Shown here one piece after another: positions 42,410 to 51,663 of a DNA stretch of 64,000 bases. Both the position numbers and the translations under genes were made by a program. The stretch comes from Methylorubrum suomiense (lineage in GTDB: Bacteria > Pseudomonadota > Alphaproteobacteria > Rhizobiales > Beijerinckiaceae), in contig NZ_BPRE01000002.1 of NCBI RefSeq assembly GCF_022179765.1, positions 358,995 through 422,994 on the forward strand, given 5' to 3'. The notes beneath the pieces are model-generated. The model was given only the letters and a program-made list of their open reading frames with translations. It was not told the DNA's origin and ran no database searches. Each line of letters opens with the position of its first letter. Positions within the stretch are counted from its first letter, which is position 1.

Positions 42410-44403
42410 TGCACCTTCAGGTACTTGCCGGGCCGTTTCGGGTCAGGGACGTACCACATGCCGTCGCCGGCCTGCCGGGCGCCTGCCGGAGCGCCCTGTG
42501 GCGGCTCTTTCGGGGCCGACGCCGAGGCGCCTTCGCGGGCCAGCGGGAACAGCGGATTCGCGGTCGCGTACTCGTCGAGCACCTGGTCGAACCCGGCATC
42601 GAGCCGGCCCTGGTTCTTGCCGGCATACTCGCGCGCGAGACGCGCAACATCCTGCTGGCGCTGCGCCAGCTTCCGAGCCACGCCGATCAGGTCCCGGTTG
42701 CCCTGCTCAGACTGCGCGAGCGTCGGCGCGGTGCGGCTGATGTAATCGCGATCGGTGTTCGAGATGCCGGGGCCGAGCGAACCGCCGAGGCCGTCGAGCA
42801 CCACCTTGTTCGAAAGGGCGTCGAACACTTCCGCAGCGGAGGCGGCGCGGGGATCCTTCACACCGAGCGCACCGAGGAACTGGTTCGCCCGCTTGATGCC
42901 CTCACCGCCGACACCGGAGTAGAAGCCCGGCGTCTTCATCGCCTGCTCCATCAGCGCCAGGGTATTGAGGGTAAATCCGGCATTCCGGCCCTTCGTGGCG
43001 AGGTCGAGCTGATACTCGCCGTATCCTTTGCCGACCGTGGCGTCCTGCGCCTTCTCGGCACCCATGTTGATCGTGGTGCCGGCCTGGTTCACCGCCGAGA
43101 CCTTGCCGTTCGCATCGCGCTGGTACGAGCCGGACGGCAGCCCGAGCCGGACCCGCTGATCCTCCGGCACCATCGACACGGATTTGTCCTCCTGCCGCTG
43201 GAGCGCGACGGTGCGCTGTCCGGTGCGGCGATTGACGCTCCAGGTGTTGCCGGCTTCGTCCGTCTCGGTGCCGTAGACGTCCTGCGGTTGGCCCGCTGCG
43301 GCCCCCTCTGCCTGCGCTTGGGCACGGGCCCGGATGATGCTGGGATCGTTTTCGCGCCCATGGTTCGGGTCGCGCACGATCTTCAGCGCTTCGGTGACGA
43401 GGGAGGTGTTCGAGCCCGCCGCCAGCGCTTCGGCGTCGGACAGGTCCGGGAAGGCGCGTTTCAGGATCTGGGCGTTGCCCTGTAGGGCGCCCGTCTCCTG
43501 CTGAAGCTTGCGCTGCTTCAGCGCGAGTTCGGCCTGCGCCAGATCGGTTGCGACCCGAGCTTTCTGGGCGGTCTGGTGATGATTGAGCCCCACGCCGACG
43601 GCAGGGCCGAACCCCGGCGTGGTCATCAGGCCCATGCCGATCGAGGTGAGCAGCCCGTCGGTCGAGCGGATGGCGCCGGCAGCCTTGTCGAGGAAGCCGG
43701 GTTCCTCGCGGGTCGGCGCGGTGGCGAGGCCAGCCTGGGGCTGAGGCGCGGCCATGATCGGCTTCGCGCCCTCCGCCGGCAGGTCGGCCTCAGGGTTGCC
43801 CGAGAACTCGGGAGGACGGGTCGGCGGCATCGGCATGCGCATCGAGGCCGTGGCCGCCTGCGGGGCCGCTGCCTTGGGAGCAAGGCCCGGAAACCCGTGA
43901 GGAGCCGGGCCGGCTGACGCCGATCCTTCGAGGCGGCGCACGTCGTTCTCGGTCTCCGCGATCGCGGGTGGAGCAGCCTGAGGGCCAGCCACCGATCCGC
44001 TCATCGGCGCAGGGTTGAATAGCCGAGCGACGTCGTTCGGGCTTACGGAAGCCGTTCCACGACCGACAGGGGATGCGCTCGCCGAGCCTTCAAGGCGGCG
44101 AACATCGTTTTCAGTCTCTGCGATCGCGGGGGCGGCGCTCTGGGAGCCGCCCATCGACCCGCTCATCGGCATGGGACTGAACAGTCGCGCGACGTCTTCC
44201 GGGCGCATGGACGCCGTCCCGAGACCGACGGGGGATGCGCTCACCGTCCCCTTAAGACGGCGCACATCGTCCTCGGTTTCTGCAACCGCGGGGGCGAACG
44301 GTGCACCGCCGACCGGCCCGCTGAGCGGCATACGGTTGAACAGCCTCGCCATGTCTTCCGGACGCATCGAGGCCGCGCCGAAACCGAAGGGGGATGCGCT
44401 CAC
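42406..44403 (-). CDS. Internal virion protein with three N-terminal tandem repeats
   Basis: 665 residues. Residues 2-162 are three imperfect 53-54-residue repeats, each with the elements SASP.G.G, ASM.PEDVARLF, PMSGS and AETENDVRRLEG. Then follows a Pro-rich linker, a Gly-rich hydrophobic segment (LTSIGMGLMTTPGFGPAVGV, about residues 250-270), a long helical coil (TDLAQAELALKQRKLQQE) and a helical C-terminal domain ending in WYVPDPKRPGKYLKV. Likely a structural or ejection protein between two other internal proteins. The same helical core without the repeats is probably the conserved part. Confidence 0.75.
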   Translation of the reverse strand: MSASPFGFGAASMRPEDMARLFNRMPLSGPVGGAPFAPAVAETEDDVRRLKGTVSASPVGLGTASMRPEDVARLFSPMPMSGSMGGSQSAAPAIAETENDVRRLEGSASASPVGRGTASVSPNDVARLFNPAPMSGSVAGPQAAPPAIAETENDVRRLEGSASAGPAPHGFPGLAPKAAAPQAATASMRMPMPPTRPPEFSGNPEADLPAEGAKPIMAAPQPQAGLATAPTREEPGFLDKAAGAIRSTDGLLTSIGMGLMTTPGFGPAVGVGLNHHQTAQKARVATDLAQAELALKQRKLQQETGALQGNAQILKRAFPDLSDAEALAAGSNTSLVTEALKIVRDPNHGRENDPSIIRARAQAQAEGAAAGQPQDVYGTETDEAGNTWSVNRRTGQRTVALQRQEDKSVSMVPEDQRVRLGLPSGSYQRDANGKVSAVNQAGTTINMGAEKAQDATVGKGYGEYQLDLATKGRNAGFTLNTLALMEQAMKTPGFYSGVGGEGIKRANQFLGALGVKDPRAASAAEVFDALSNKVVLDGLGGSLGPGISNTDRDYISRTAPTLAQSEQGNRDLIGVARKLAQRQQDVARLAREYAGKNQGRLDAGFDQVLDEYATANPLFPLAREGASASAPKEPPQGAPAGARQAGDGMWYVPDPKRPGKYLKVQ
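43918..44400 (-). repeat. Three tandem coding repeats of about 160 bases
   Basis: Units lie at 44400-44242 (159 bases), 44241-44080 (162) and 44079-43918 (162). Units 2 and 3 are more alike than unit 1. A partial fourth (SAGP) begins after unit 3. Confidence 0.85.
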
Positions 44404-44406
44404 GGC

Positions 44407-45705
44407 TTAAACCTTCCCGTAGAACTTCGAGGCGGTGTCCGCGCCGGCCAACGCGAGGCCGATGAACTGCTGCAAGGCGCTCGGCTGCGGGATCTTCTTC
44501 GTCTCCTGCCCGACGACCGTTCCGCCGAGCCCGGCGGCCGGGAATACGATGCTGCTGGCGAGCCCGAGCGACTTCCACGGCGCGGCCTGCGTTTCGTCGA
44601 ACAGCTCGCGGCTGGCGTCGATTTCCTCCTGGCGGGCGGCATCGCGCGCCGCGCCGACGGTGGTGACATCGCGACCGCCTTGAGTGAGGGCGGCCTGCAT
44701 CGTCGGCACCATGCCGGCAGCGGCGAGCCCCGCCGCCCTGTCGCCCTGCGCCCCCGAGAGCAGCGCGCTCGACTGCTGGAGGCGGCGGGTGATGTTGTCG
44801 GCATCGAGCCCGGCCAGTGCGGTCTCGCCCGTCAGCGCGTCCTTGAGCGCGCCCTGCGCCAGCCCGGCGCCGGTGGCGGCGATCGAGGCGTTGCCCTGGT
44901 TCACGCCCGCGACCTGCCCCATCAGCGAGCCGGCGAGGCCTGCGCGGGCGTTTTCGGCCGCGTCGATGGCGGACGCCGCCGAGGCCTGGCGACCCCGCTC
45001 AGCGCTGTAATCGGCATACCGCGCTTCGGTGCCGATCCGGTTGGCGGAGTCGGCGATGGCCCCGGCGAACCGGCCGGAGCCGTAGCGACCGGAGGCGGCG
45101 AAACGCTGCGCGACGGCGGTGCCGGCCTCGTTCGCTCCGCGGGAGATGATCGATTCCAGATAGGGATTGCCGGCGTCGAGGTACTTGCCGTCGGCGACGT
45201 CCTGGAGGGAGCGCTGGGTCTGGGACGAGCCCGAGGCCAGCCCGGCGGCAAGGCCCGCGACCGGCTTAGTATCCGTCGCGTAGGAGCCGCCTGCCAGCGC
45301 GGCGCCCGTGGTGGCCGCGACGTTGTTCGGATCGGACAGCTTGCCGACGATGGCCGAGGTGCCGCCCCTGTTGACTGTCGTGTCGATCCCGGCGAGCCCT
45401 GCGGTCGCGTCCCGCGTCGCCGCGGTCGTGCCGCCGGAGGCGGTGAGACCGTTGACGAAGCCCGCACCGGACTGCGCGACACCGACCCCGGCCTGAGCGC
45501 CGGACTTCAGCATGTCGAGCCCGGCTTGCGTGTCGGATCCGAGCCCGGCGGTGCGCTGGCCTCCGTAGACCGCCGAGCCCGCACCGGAGTCGAGCAGCCC
45601 GTTCGCACGGTTGACGATGTTGGTGGCCGCCGGGATGGCGGGGGCCCAAGGCGTCGATTCCTGCTTCGTGTTGGTGGTCTGCGTCTTCGATCCGCCGCCG
45701 GGCAT
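44407..45705 (-). CDS. Ala/Gly-rich internal virion protein
   Basis: 432 residues. After a polar N-terminus (TQTTNTKQESTPWAP) it is an almost continuous Ala/Gly/Ser-rich helical protein with motifs such as ASGRYGSGRFAGAIADSANR, common in P22-like and related internal or DNA-transfer proteins. Probably ejected with DNA. The ATG at 45705 is chosen because the sequence upstream belongs to the gene before it, which ends at 45708. The stop lies 3 bases before the start of the next gene's upstream neighbour, so spacing is tight throughout. Confidence 0.78.
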   Translation of the reverse strand: MPGGGSKTQTTNTKQESTPWAPAIPAATNIVNRANGLLDSGAGSAVYGGQRTAGLGSDTQAGLDMLKSGAQAGVGVAQSGAGFVNGLTASGGTTAATRDATAGLAGIDTTVNRGGTSAIVGKLSDPNNVAATTGAALAGGSYATDTKPVAGLAAGLASGSSQTQRSLQDVADGKYLDAGNPYLESIISRGANEAGTAVAQRFAASGRYGSGRFAGAIADSANRIGTEARYADYSAERGRQASAASAIDAAENARAGLAGSLMGQVAGVNQGNASIAATGAGLAQGALKDALTGETALAGLDADNITRRLQQSSALLSGAQGDRAAGLAAAGMVPTMQAALTQGGRDVTTVGAARDAARQEEIDASRELFDETQAAPWKSLGLASSIVFPAAGLGGTVVGQETKKIPQPSALQQFIGLALAGADTASKFYGKV

Positions 45706-45707
45706 GG

Positions 45708-46118
45708 TCAGAGGTCCTTGGACAGAGAAATCAGGGGGCGGCGGTGGTAGCCGCGGAAGATGCGTTCCCAGCCCGGACGACCGCACAGGCGCACGCTCAT
45801 GGCGCCGAGGTGCCGCGCCCAAGCCTCGAAATCGGGGATGACGTGCTGCCACGCTCGCAGCGAGCCGCCGCCCGCCGCGACGAGTTCGCAGGCCACGGTG
45901 CCATCGGCCTGGAGACAGAACCGGGCGACCGCGGCGGCGAGGATCGTGTCGTCCCGGCAGGTCAGCAGGAGATGCGCCGCGCCGGCCCGGCAATCGGCAA
46001 GCAGCGTGTCGGTCGAGATGTCACCGACGCTCCGCTCGCAGGCCCGGCGGAGATGCCCCTCGACGGCGGGCCAGTATCGCACCGCCTCGACAGGCGGGAT
46101 GGCGTAGAAGCGGATCAT
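45708..46118 (-). CDS. Small virion-region protein with GNAT-like pattern
   Basis: 136 residues. Pattern FYAIPPVEAVRYWPAVEGHL, then LADCRAGAAHLLLTCRDDTI and a C-terminal RHLGAMSVRLCGRPGWERIF, reminiscent of GNAT-fold proteins found beside hub genes in related prophages (final helix/strand with GR.GWER.F.GY). The canonical acetyl-CoA loop (Q/RxxGxG/A) is not clear, so acetyltransferase activity is doubtful. It overlaps the preceding gene by four bases. Confidence 0.65.
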   Translation of the reverse strand: MIRFYAIPPVEAVRYWPAVEGHLRRACERSVGDISTDTLLADCRAGAAHLLLTCRDDTILAAAVARFCLQADGTVACELVAAGGGSLRAWQHVIPDFEAWARHLGAMSVRLCGRPGWERIFRGYHRRPLISLSKDL

Positions 46119-46408
46119 GGCTTCCGCACCTCGAAGCGGACCCGTCGCCCCTCCGCTCCGGCAGCGTGGCCGAGCGTGAACGAACCGCGGCCCGTTGAAA
46201 GGACGTGGATCCCGGCCAGTGCCGCACCGGCATCGAGCGGGGAGAGCAGCACGAGGCTGTTCGGACCACACCGCGGATCCAGAACCTGCGTGGTGGAGGC
46301 CGCCGCGAGCGTTGCCTCACCGATGGCGTTCGAACTGCCCTGCGCGAGATCGCGGATCGCGCGGGTGATCTTCGCGAACGAGGTCTCGAATTCGCCGGGG
46401 ACGATCAT
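46115..46408 (-). CDS. Small conserved-position phage protein
   Basis: 97 residues, overlapping both neighbours by four bases. N-terminal helix (FETSFAKITRAIRDLAQGSS) and a beta-rich C-terminal half (GPNSLVLLSPLDAGAALAGI, then VRFEVRKP). It may be a tail or hub accessory protein by position. No family recognised. The longer open frame upstream is rejected because it lies inside the hub gene. Confidence 0.7.
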   Translation of the reverse strand: MIVPGEFETSFAKITRAIRDLAQGSSNAIGEATLAAASTTQVLDPRCGPNSLVLLSPLDAGAALAGIHVLSTGRGSFTLGHAAGAEGRRVRFEVRKP

Positions 46409-47901
46409 CGGCCGCCCTCCTCGACGACGTCGGCCTCGACGCCCGTTGCGTAGGACCAGGTCGTGCCGGCCGGGATGCGGAAGCGGGCCCGGTGCACTCG
46501 CGCCGAGACGCGGCACGGCGACCAGCCCTCGACGTTCGGGGGCCGCTCCCTCGCATAGACCGGCGCGTCCGAAGCCTTCAAACTTTCCCGACCGCCGACG
46601 GCGGCGCGCCAATCGTCGGCATCCGAAGACAGGCGGACGCCGCGCGCGAAGGCGCGGTTCGGCAGGAACGGACGAAGGTCCGGCGTCTCGAACTCCGCCT
46701 CGAGCGGATCGCCGTTGAACAGCGCGAGCCGATTGTCGGAGGTGACCATGCCGAGCGCGGGTACGCCGCCGGCATAGGTGGCATCGTCGAGCGAGAGCTG
46801 CCCCTCGTCATCGAGCGAACCCGCGATGTCGTCGATCGACGTGGCGGGCGTGGCCGCGACGAGGCCGGCGCGGATCGAGAGCGTGACCGGACCCGCCCAC
46901 CGGTCGAGCAGCCAATCGTAGACCACGGCTTCGCCCAGCACCGTCGGATCGGCGGCCGGCGCGCCCTTGAGGCGATAGGCGAAGAACATGCGCGGGCCGG
47001 TCGCGTCGCGGATCGCCAGCGTCGCGGCGATGCGGTTCGGGTCCACCCTGGACAGGAAGAACCGATTCACGCGCTCCGCACCGATCGGCGTGGAGCTCGA
47101 GCCGGCGAACGGGAAGGCGTGGAAGCCGTCGCGATCGACGAAGAACACCCGACCACCGACCCGGGCGACCGCCGAGGGCGAGACCGCACCGCGGTTCTCT
47201 TCGAGCACGGTGAAGCCGAACACCGCCTCACCGCCCGCGAAGTCCATTCGGCGCGTGGTGCGCTCCTGGAGGAGGAGACCGCCATCGCCGCCGGCCAACC
47301 CGGTGACGGCACCGCCGTCGGGGAAGCTCTGAATGTCCCCGTCGTGGCCATCCTGGACGCCGAGCGGCCAGGAGGCGGGATCGCCGATGTCCGACCACTG
47401 CACCGCGTTCGGGTCGGAGGCGAGGTTCCCAAGCACTAGGTACTCGCGCACCACGGCGACGAGGCGGGCACGCGGCGGCGGAAACGCGCCCCCCGCGCCG
47501 AGATCCCGGAATTGCTTCTCGATGTCGACGTCGATGACTTGGGGCGGGGCGCCGAGATGCACCGCAACGAGCTGCATGCCGTAGAGCGCGAACTGCCAGG
47601 AATCGTCCGTCGGCATCGAGTACGTGCGGGCCGCGTTCGACACGTCGACCCACTCGCCCCGTCCGAGGGAGCGATAGAGCTTGGTGCCGGTCCCGGCGAA
47701 GTAGACCGGCGTGCCGAAGCGCGGGGAGATGACCGCGACCGCGCCGCGACAGGCCGCGGGCAGCGCTATCGTGATCGGGACCGGCGACAGGATCGGCGCG
47801 TAGCCGTCGGCGCGCGGCACGACGTTACGGGCGACAGCCGACACGGTGGCATCGACCGAGGCGACGTCCGGCGCGTATGGGGCGAGCGGGGTGGCGGGCA
47901 C
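46405..47901 (-). CDS. Hub/stabilisation-type beta-propeller protein (P22 gp10-like by position)
   Basis: 498 residues, almost entirely beta strand, with propeller-like repeats: GTPVYFAGTGTKLYRSLGRG, PRARLVAVVREYLVLGNLAS, VARVGGRVFFVDRDGFHAFP, and a later GEAVVYDWLLDRWAGPVTLS. NAVQWSDIGDPASWP is a motif seen in phage tail-hub proteins. The length is close to P22 gp10 (472), the protein that closes the portal vertex after packaging, and the order adaptors-then-hub fits. Sequence similarity to gp10 itself is not established here. Confidence 0.75.
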   Translation of the reverse strand: MPATPLAPYAPDVASVDATVSAVARNVVPRADGYAPILSPVPITIALPAACRGAVAVISPRFGTPVYFAGTGTKLYRSLGRGEWVDVSNAARTYSMPTDDSWQFALYGMQLVAVHLGAPPQVIDVDIEKQFRDLGAGGAFPPPRARLVAVVREYLVLGNLASDPNAVQWSDIGDPASWPLGVQDGHDGDIQSFPDGGAVTGLAGGDGGLLLQERTTRRMDFAGGEAVFGFTVLEENRGAVSPSAVARVGGRVFFVDRDGFHAFPFAGSSSTPIGAERVNRFFLSRVDPNRIAATLAIRDATGPRMFFAYRLKGAPAADPTVLGEAVVYDWLLDRWAGPVTLSIRAGLVAATPATSIDDIAGSLDDEGQLSLDDATYAGGVPALGMVTSDNRLALFNGDPLEAEFETPDLRPFLPNRAFARGVRLSSDADDWRAAVGGRESLKASDAPVYARERPPNVEGWSPCRVSARVHRARFRIPAGTTWSYATGVEADVVEEGGR

Positions 47902-47904
47902 GGA

Positions 47905-48567
47905 TCAGCTCAGCGCCTTGGCGGCGACGTCCGCCTCCATCTCGGCCGTCTTCTCGGGACGGCGCCCGACCTTGCCTTGGCTCGAGCCGCCCACGAGCAG
48001 CTTGAGCCGCTCGTCAGCGTCGGCGCGCCACTTCGCGGCGTTCGCCTCGTCCTTCTGGAATTTGTAGGCCTCAGCCAGCACCCCGTAGAGGTAGAGGTGC
48101 GGCGCCTTCGCGATCAGCCAATTGGTCTGGGCGCTCGCCGACAGCGGGGGGATCTGCCGGTAGAAGGCGAGGTCGATCGATCCGGCGACGAAGGGCTTGA
48201 TCCGGACCGCGCCCGCCAGGACCGTGAAATACTGCGGCGGGCCGTTCGGGCGGTAGCGGAAGGTGAATTCCGGGCTGTTCGGCTCGAAGAAGCGCAGGGA
48301 GCGCGGGCGCAAGCCTCCGGTGGCGCCGGTCCATTCCGCGCTGATCCACTCGACATAGTCGGCCGGGACAGGAGCCCCCTTGAGCGTCGCGTCGAGCGCG
48401 ATGGTGGCAACCTGCTCCATACCCGGCGCCTTCAGGGCCGAGTTGAACCGGTTTTCGGTGAGCTGCACGAAGGTCGGGAAATGCTCGTCGATGTCGCTAC
48501 GGGCGAGATACGCGCCCACGGCGTCGAGGAGCGTGTCGTACGACGTGATCGTTGCCGGATCGGCCAT
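47905..48567 (-). CDS. Head-tail adaptor protein 2 (SU10-adaptor type)
   Basis: 220 residues. YDTLLDAVGAYLARSDIDEH, then FVQLTENRFNSAL and a middle beta part with FTFRYRPNGPPQYF, ending in a helical YLYGVLAEAYKFQKDEANAA segment. This helix-beta-helix layout is that of the phage adaptor proteins that sit under the portal ring. Similar overall layout to the 214-residue protein upstream, suggesting two related adaptors. It is 3 bases from the hub gene. Confidence 0.82.
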   Translation of the reverse strand: MADPATITSYDTLLDAVGAYLARSDIDEHFPTFVQLTENRFNSALKAPGMEQVATIALDATLKGAPVPADYVEWISAEWTGATGGLRPRSLRFFEPNSPEFTFRYRPNGPPQYFTVLAGAVRIKPFVAGSIDLAFYRQIPPLSASAQTNWLIAKAPHLYLYGVLAEAYKFQKDEANAAKWRADADERLKLLVGGSSQGKVGRRPEKTAEMEADVAAKALS

Positions 48568-48645
48568 GGTGTTCTCCGGGCAGGCCAGCCCGGTCCCCTG
48601 CGCTGTGTGGCGCCGGCAACGGGACGATCGGGATGGGAGGGGCCG

Positions 48646-49290
48646 TCAGAGGTCGTGCGCGGCGATCCGGCCGGACGAAGCGATGACGTTCGAGCGCGCC
48701 CGCAGGCGGCCCTCTTCCTCGCTCACGAGAACGCCCTGCGCCTGCGCGAGCTTGGCGTCCTTCAGGCTGTTCAGCGCGAGGTGCCGCTTGGCCGACGCCG
48801 CGATCAGGCTGCCGGCCTCGTCGGTCCAGGCGTTGCCTTCGTCGAGCGGCGGCACCGGCAGCAGGACATGCGCGGTCAGGCGCACCGTCCATTCCCCGGA
48901 CGGCATCGGCCAGAGCCGGAGCGACCGGTCGAAGTAGGAGAACCCGCAGGGCCGGGACGGCGCCGCGGGATCGTCGAGCGCCTCGATCGACGTTTCGGGG
49001 ATGCGCCGGAGCGTCAAGACCTGGCCATTCTCGATGAGAACGGCGCTGTCGATCGCCATCAGGTTCGGGATCGCCGAGGCGTCGCCGGAGCCGTAGACGT
49101 CCGTCCCCGGCAGGGTCACGAACGTTAGGATCTGCTCGTTGAAGAAGAAGCGGACCGGCTGGTAGTGCCGAATCGCCCGCTCAACGGCGCGGAGGACCTG
49201 CGGCTCCAGGTCGGCCCGCTCGATGTCGTCCTCGATCTCCGCGACGAGTTCGGCCAGCGTCGGGCGGTTCTGCGCGTCCGGCATCGGCAT
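48646..49290 (-). CDS. Head-tail adaptor protein 1
   Basis: 214 residues. N-terminal helix pair (LAELVAEIEDDIERADLEPQ, then LRAVERAIRHYQPVRFFFNE), a central beta part (LTFVTLPGTDVYGSG, SLRLWPMPSGEWTVRLTAHV) and a C-terminal helix with ASAKRHLALNSLKDAKLAQA. RFFFNE and the alternating layout are typical of phage adaptor proteins attached to the portal. It lies directly downstream of the capsid and decoration-like genes. Confidence 0.82.
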   Translation of the reverse strand: MPMPDAQNRPTLAELVAEIEDDIERADLEPQVLRAVERAIRHYQPVRFFFNEQILTFVTLPGTDVYGSGDASAIPNLMAIDSAVLIENGQVLTLRRIPETSIEALDDPAAPSRPCGFSYFDRSLRLWPMPSGEWTVRLTAHVLLPVPPLDEGNAWTDEAGSLIAASAKRHLALNSLKDAKLAQAQGVLVSEEEGRLRARSNVIASSGRIAAHDL

Positions 49291-49378
49291 CGCTCGGTTC
49301 GGGAGGAGGGGGCGGCGGGGCCGGTGGCTCCGCCGTCAGGAGCGCGGCGGCCGCGAAGTGCAGCCAGACCAGCGACAT
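49181..49378 (-). CDS. Possible small overlapping membrane peptide
   Basis: 65 residues. The ATG overlaps the upstream stop by one base (TGATG), and the first 15 residues are hydrophobic (LVWLHFAAAALLTA), followed by a Pro-rich tail. It overlaps the adaptor gene start by 110 bases in another frame, so only its N-terminal half may be meaningful. Weak support from coupling alone. Confidence 0.3.
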   Translation of the reverse strand: MSLVWLHFAAAALLTAEPPAPPPPPPEPSDADAGRAEPPDAGRTRRGDRGRHRAGRPGAAGPPRR

Positions 49379-49770
49379 CAGCCGTCGTTGTTCGGCGCGA
49401 ACTCGAACGTGAGCGTCGCGGCGCCGGCGACCGGGCCGCCCGTGATCGTGCCGTAGAGCGGGGTATCGGCCGCCAGCGGACCCTTGAGGGTGCCGGTGTC
49501 TGGGCGCTTCACGCCCGCCGCGGTCACGGCCGAGTCGCCAGCCGCGACGATGTCGTTGCCGCCCGGCGTGGTGCCGACGATCAGCGCCGCGCCGGCCGAG
49601 AACGCGGTCGAGACGAGCACCAGGGTACGGGTGATGAGCGCGCCGGCCGGGAGCGCGGCGGGCATCACGAAGGTGCCGTTCGCGAAGGTGACGGAGCGGC
49701 GGACATAGTGAATTTCCTGCTCGCGGTACTCGCGCGCGGGCGGGTTGGACGGGGGGAAGTCGGTGGCCAT
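49378..49770 (-). CDS. Putative head decoration/accessory protein
   Basis: 130 residues, beta-rich: HYVRRSVTFANGTFVMPA, then ALIVGTTPGGNDIVAAGD and TPLYGTITGGPVAGAATLTF. Following the major capsid gene, it could be a decoration or stabilising protein; related beta-rich small proteins occur at this position. No family recognised with certainty. Confidence 0.7.
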   Translation of the reverse strand: MATDFPPSNPPAREYREQEIHYVRRSVTFANGTFVMPAALPAGALITRTLVLVSTAFSAGAALIVGTTPGGNDIVAAGDSAVTAAGVKRPDTGTLKGPLAADTPLYGTITGGPVAGAATLTFEFAPNNDG

Positions 49771-49853
49771 GGCGGGCCCTCTTCAGGATGGGGGGAGGAG
49801 GACGCGCGGAGCCCGTGGCCCCGCGCGCTGATCACTCAGGGGAGGGCGATGCC

Positions 49854-50948
49854 TCAGGCCGCGTCGGCGGGCTTGGCGTAGGTCGGGATGACGATCGTGC
49901 CGAAGTCGTCGCCGTTGTAGGTCGTCTTCTTCATGCCCCAGATCGCCCAGGCCGAGACCTCGAGGTTGCGCTTGTGGTCGAGCAGCTCCTCGTTCCAGCG
50001 GTAACGGGTGTCCCCGCCCGCCTTGCCGTAGGCGATGGTCGCCGCCTGCGCGCCGAGCAGCACGGCGCGGCGGGTGTTGGGGACCGCGGACTTGCCATCG
50101 GCCGAGACGCCCGCGGTGATGTCCTGGGCCTCGCGCAGGATGACGCCGTTGTACTCACCGAGCGCGCCGGTGAAGATCGGGCTCTCGCTCGACTTGGCGC
50201 CGGCCATGGCCGCCTTCTGGATGTCCAGCCACTGGCCCGCCGAGGTGTTGGTGCGCAGCGAGGTGATCTGCTCCGAGGCGAGGTAGAGGATGTAATACTT
50301 CTTCCCGTTCACCACGACGGGGCGGATCATCACCTTGCGGCCCTGGCCGCCTGTCTTCGCCAGCTCGACGGAGCGGTCGATCAGGTCGAGGGTGAAGATG
50401 TCGCCTGCCACGAGGGCGGCGTCGTTGGCACGGCCGTTCGGACGCATGATGCGACCGGCCGACGGCGCGGTGACGACGTTGTTGGCGGTAAACTTCTTGC
50501 CCAGCTCGTTGGCCGGGGTGAAGCCGCAGACGTGGTTGAAGAAGCAGACCGTCTTGCGGGTCTGGAACCAGTCGGCGAGGCCGGCACGGGCCTGCTCACG
50601 GAGATCGAACGGCACGCGCTGCTGGTCGATCGTGTTCTCGGACTTCACGCCGACGACGTGACCGAGCTCGTCGATCGTGACCTTGTCGGAGTTGGTGCCG
50701 AGCTGCTCGCCGTTGCCCTCAGCGACGTCCGAGGACGAGAAGCCGGGGCCCTTGAGCTGCATGCGCAGGCCGAAGGTGACCTGGTCGCCGTTGCCCTTCT
50801 TGGTCTCGGTCTTCTCTTGGACGACCGAGGCGTCGGAGGTGCCGATCAGGGGATCGATGTCGATGGACTTGTTGGCTTCGACCGCGAGCTTCTTCGACCA
50901 GAGCTTCACGGCCATCGGGTCGTTCTGACCGAAGGCGGTATAGGACAT
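49854..50948 (-). CDS. Major capsid protein, N4-gp56 type
   Basis: 364 residues. The N-terminal SYTAFGQNDPMAVKLWSKKL and ANKSIDIDPLIG, the loop VQEKTETKKGNGDQVTFGLR, and the middle DLREQARAGLADWFQTRKT are the hallmarks of the N4-gp56 (HK97-fold) capsid family. The C-terminal part with NLEVSAWAIWGMKKTTYNG completes the fold. Forms the icosahedral head. It is the first gene after the second promoter-like element and is separated from its scaffold gene by a 6-kb module, which is unusual. Confidence 0.93.
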   Translation of the reverse strand: MSYTAFGQNDPMAVKLWSKKLAVEANKSIDIDPLIGTSDASVVQEKTETKKGNGDQVTFGLRMQLKGPGFSSSDVAEGNGEQLGTNSDKVTIDELGHVVGVKSENTIDQQRVPFDLREQARAGLADWFQTRKTVCFFNHVCGFTPANELGKKFTANNVVTAPSAGRIMRPNGRANDAALVAGDIFTLDLIDRSVELAKTGGQGRKVMIRPVVVNGKKYYILYLASEQITSLRTNTSAGQWLDIQKAAMAGAKSSESPIFTGALGEYNGVILREAQDITAGVSADGKSAVPNTRRAVLLGAQAATIAYGKAGGDTRYRWNEELLDHKRNLEVSAWAIWGMKKTTYNGDDFGTIVIPTYAKPADAA

Positions 50949-51547
50949 GGGGGTGCCTCTGAGGCTTGGGATTCCGTGGGAAGGGGCGTTGCGGGCGTGC
51001 GTCGCGCCGCGGACGGAAGCCGGGCCCCATGTGCCGTTGGGGACGGTGGTCGGACGGGAGCCGTAACGGGGCTCAGGCGGAGGCGCTGACGCGGCTTGGG
51101 CGGATCGCGTGACGTGCGATCAGGCGAAGCGGCATGCGACGGCGCGCCGGTCCGCGGATCGCGGGCAGCGTGTCGAGGATGCCGAAACTCGGAGAGATGC
51201 CGCAGACGGGGCCTGTGCCCGCACGTCTCGCGACGGATAGTCCTTGGGGCCGTTTTGCCCGTCGGGTCAAGGGGGTTCGCTGGCTGCCGCAGCGGGAAGA
51301 TCCCACCGCATCTGCCACATTCAGTACTGTCAGCGGTTCGCGATCACGAAGCGCCTGCGATAGGGGCTGTGCCCGAAGATGCACCGTGGAAAGGCGAAAT
51401 GTGCGCTCAGGCTTCGTCGATCTAGCGCTCAAGCAGAGCGTCAGCAGGCGTAGCGGTAGGTGTTCACTATCCGTACGATGATAGAGGCACACATCAGTCA
51501 AAGATCATTCGAACGATGCCGGGCTCATCACAGGTCGAATCCGTGTA
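50949..51547. other. Capsid leader and boundary region
   Basis: About 600 bases without a supported gene; open frames look random. It contains the promoter-like element at 51253-51274 facing the capsid gene. The long leader (about 310 bases to the capsid start) may carry further regulation, but no stable terminator-like hairpin was recognised. Confidence 0.45.
51253..51274 (-). promoter_or_regulatory. Phage promoter/operator-like element, copy 2
   Basis: Matches the element at 36847-36868 in 20 of 22 bases. On the minus strand TTGACC lies at 51270-51265, overlapped by the palindrome CCCG-N-CGGG. It faces the major capsid gene. Confidence 0.62.
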
Positions 51548-51610
51548 CATTGCAACGCTTTCCCCTGACGGCTTAGCAGGAATAATAACTCTTTGCGATG
51601 GGTTGCAATG
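51548..51610 (+). promoter_or_regulatory. 9-bp inverted repeat upstream of the RTX-like cargo gene
   Basis: CATTGCAAC (51548-51556) and GTTGCAATG (51602-51610) are perfect complements separated by 45 bases. Two AATAATAA stretches lie within and just after. Probable operator pair or promoter region of the cargo gene at 51664. Confidence 0.55.
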
Positions 51611-51663
51611 AATAATAATTCATGGTTGCTTGCCTCCCCTCTCAACGGGAGCGATCGAATCAC

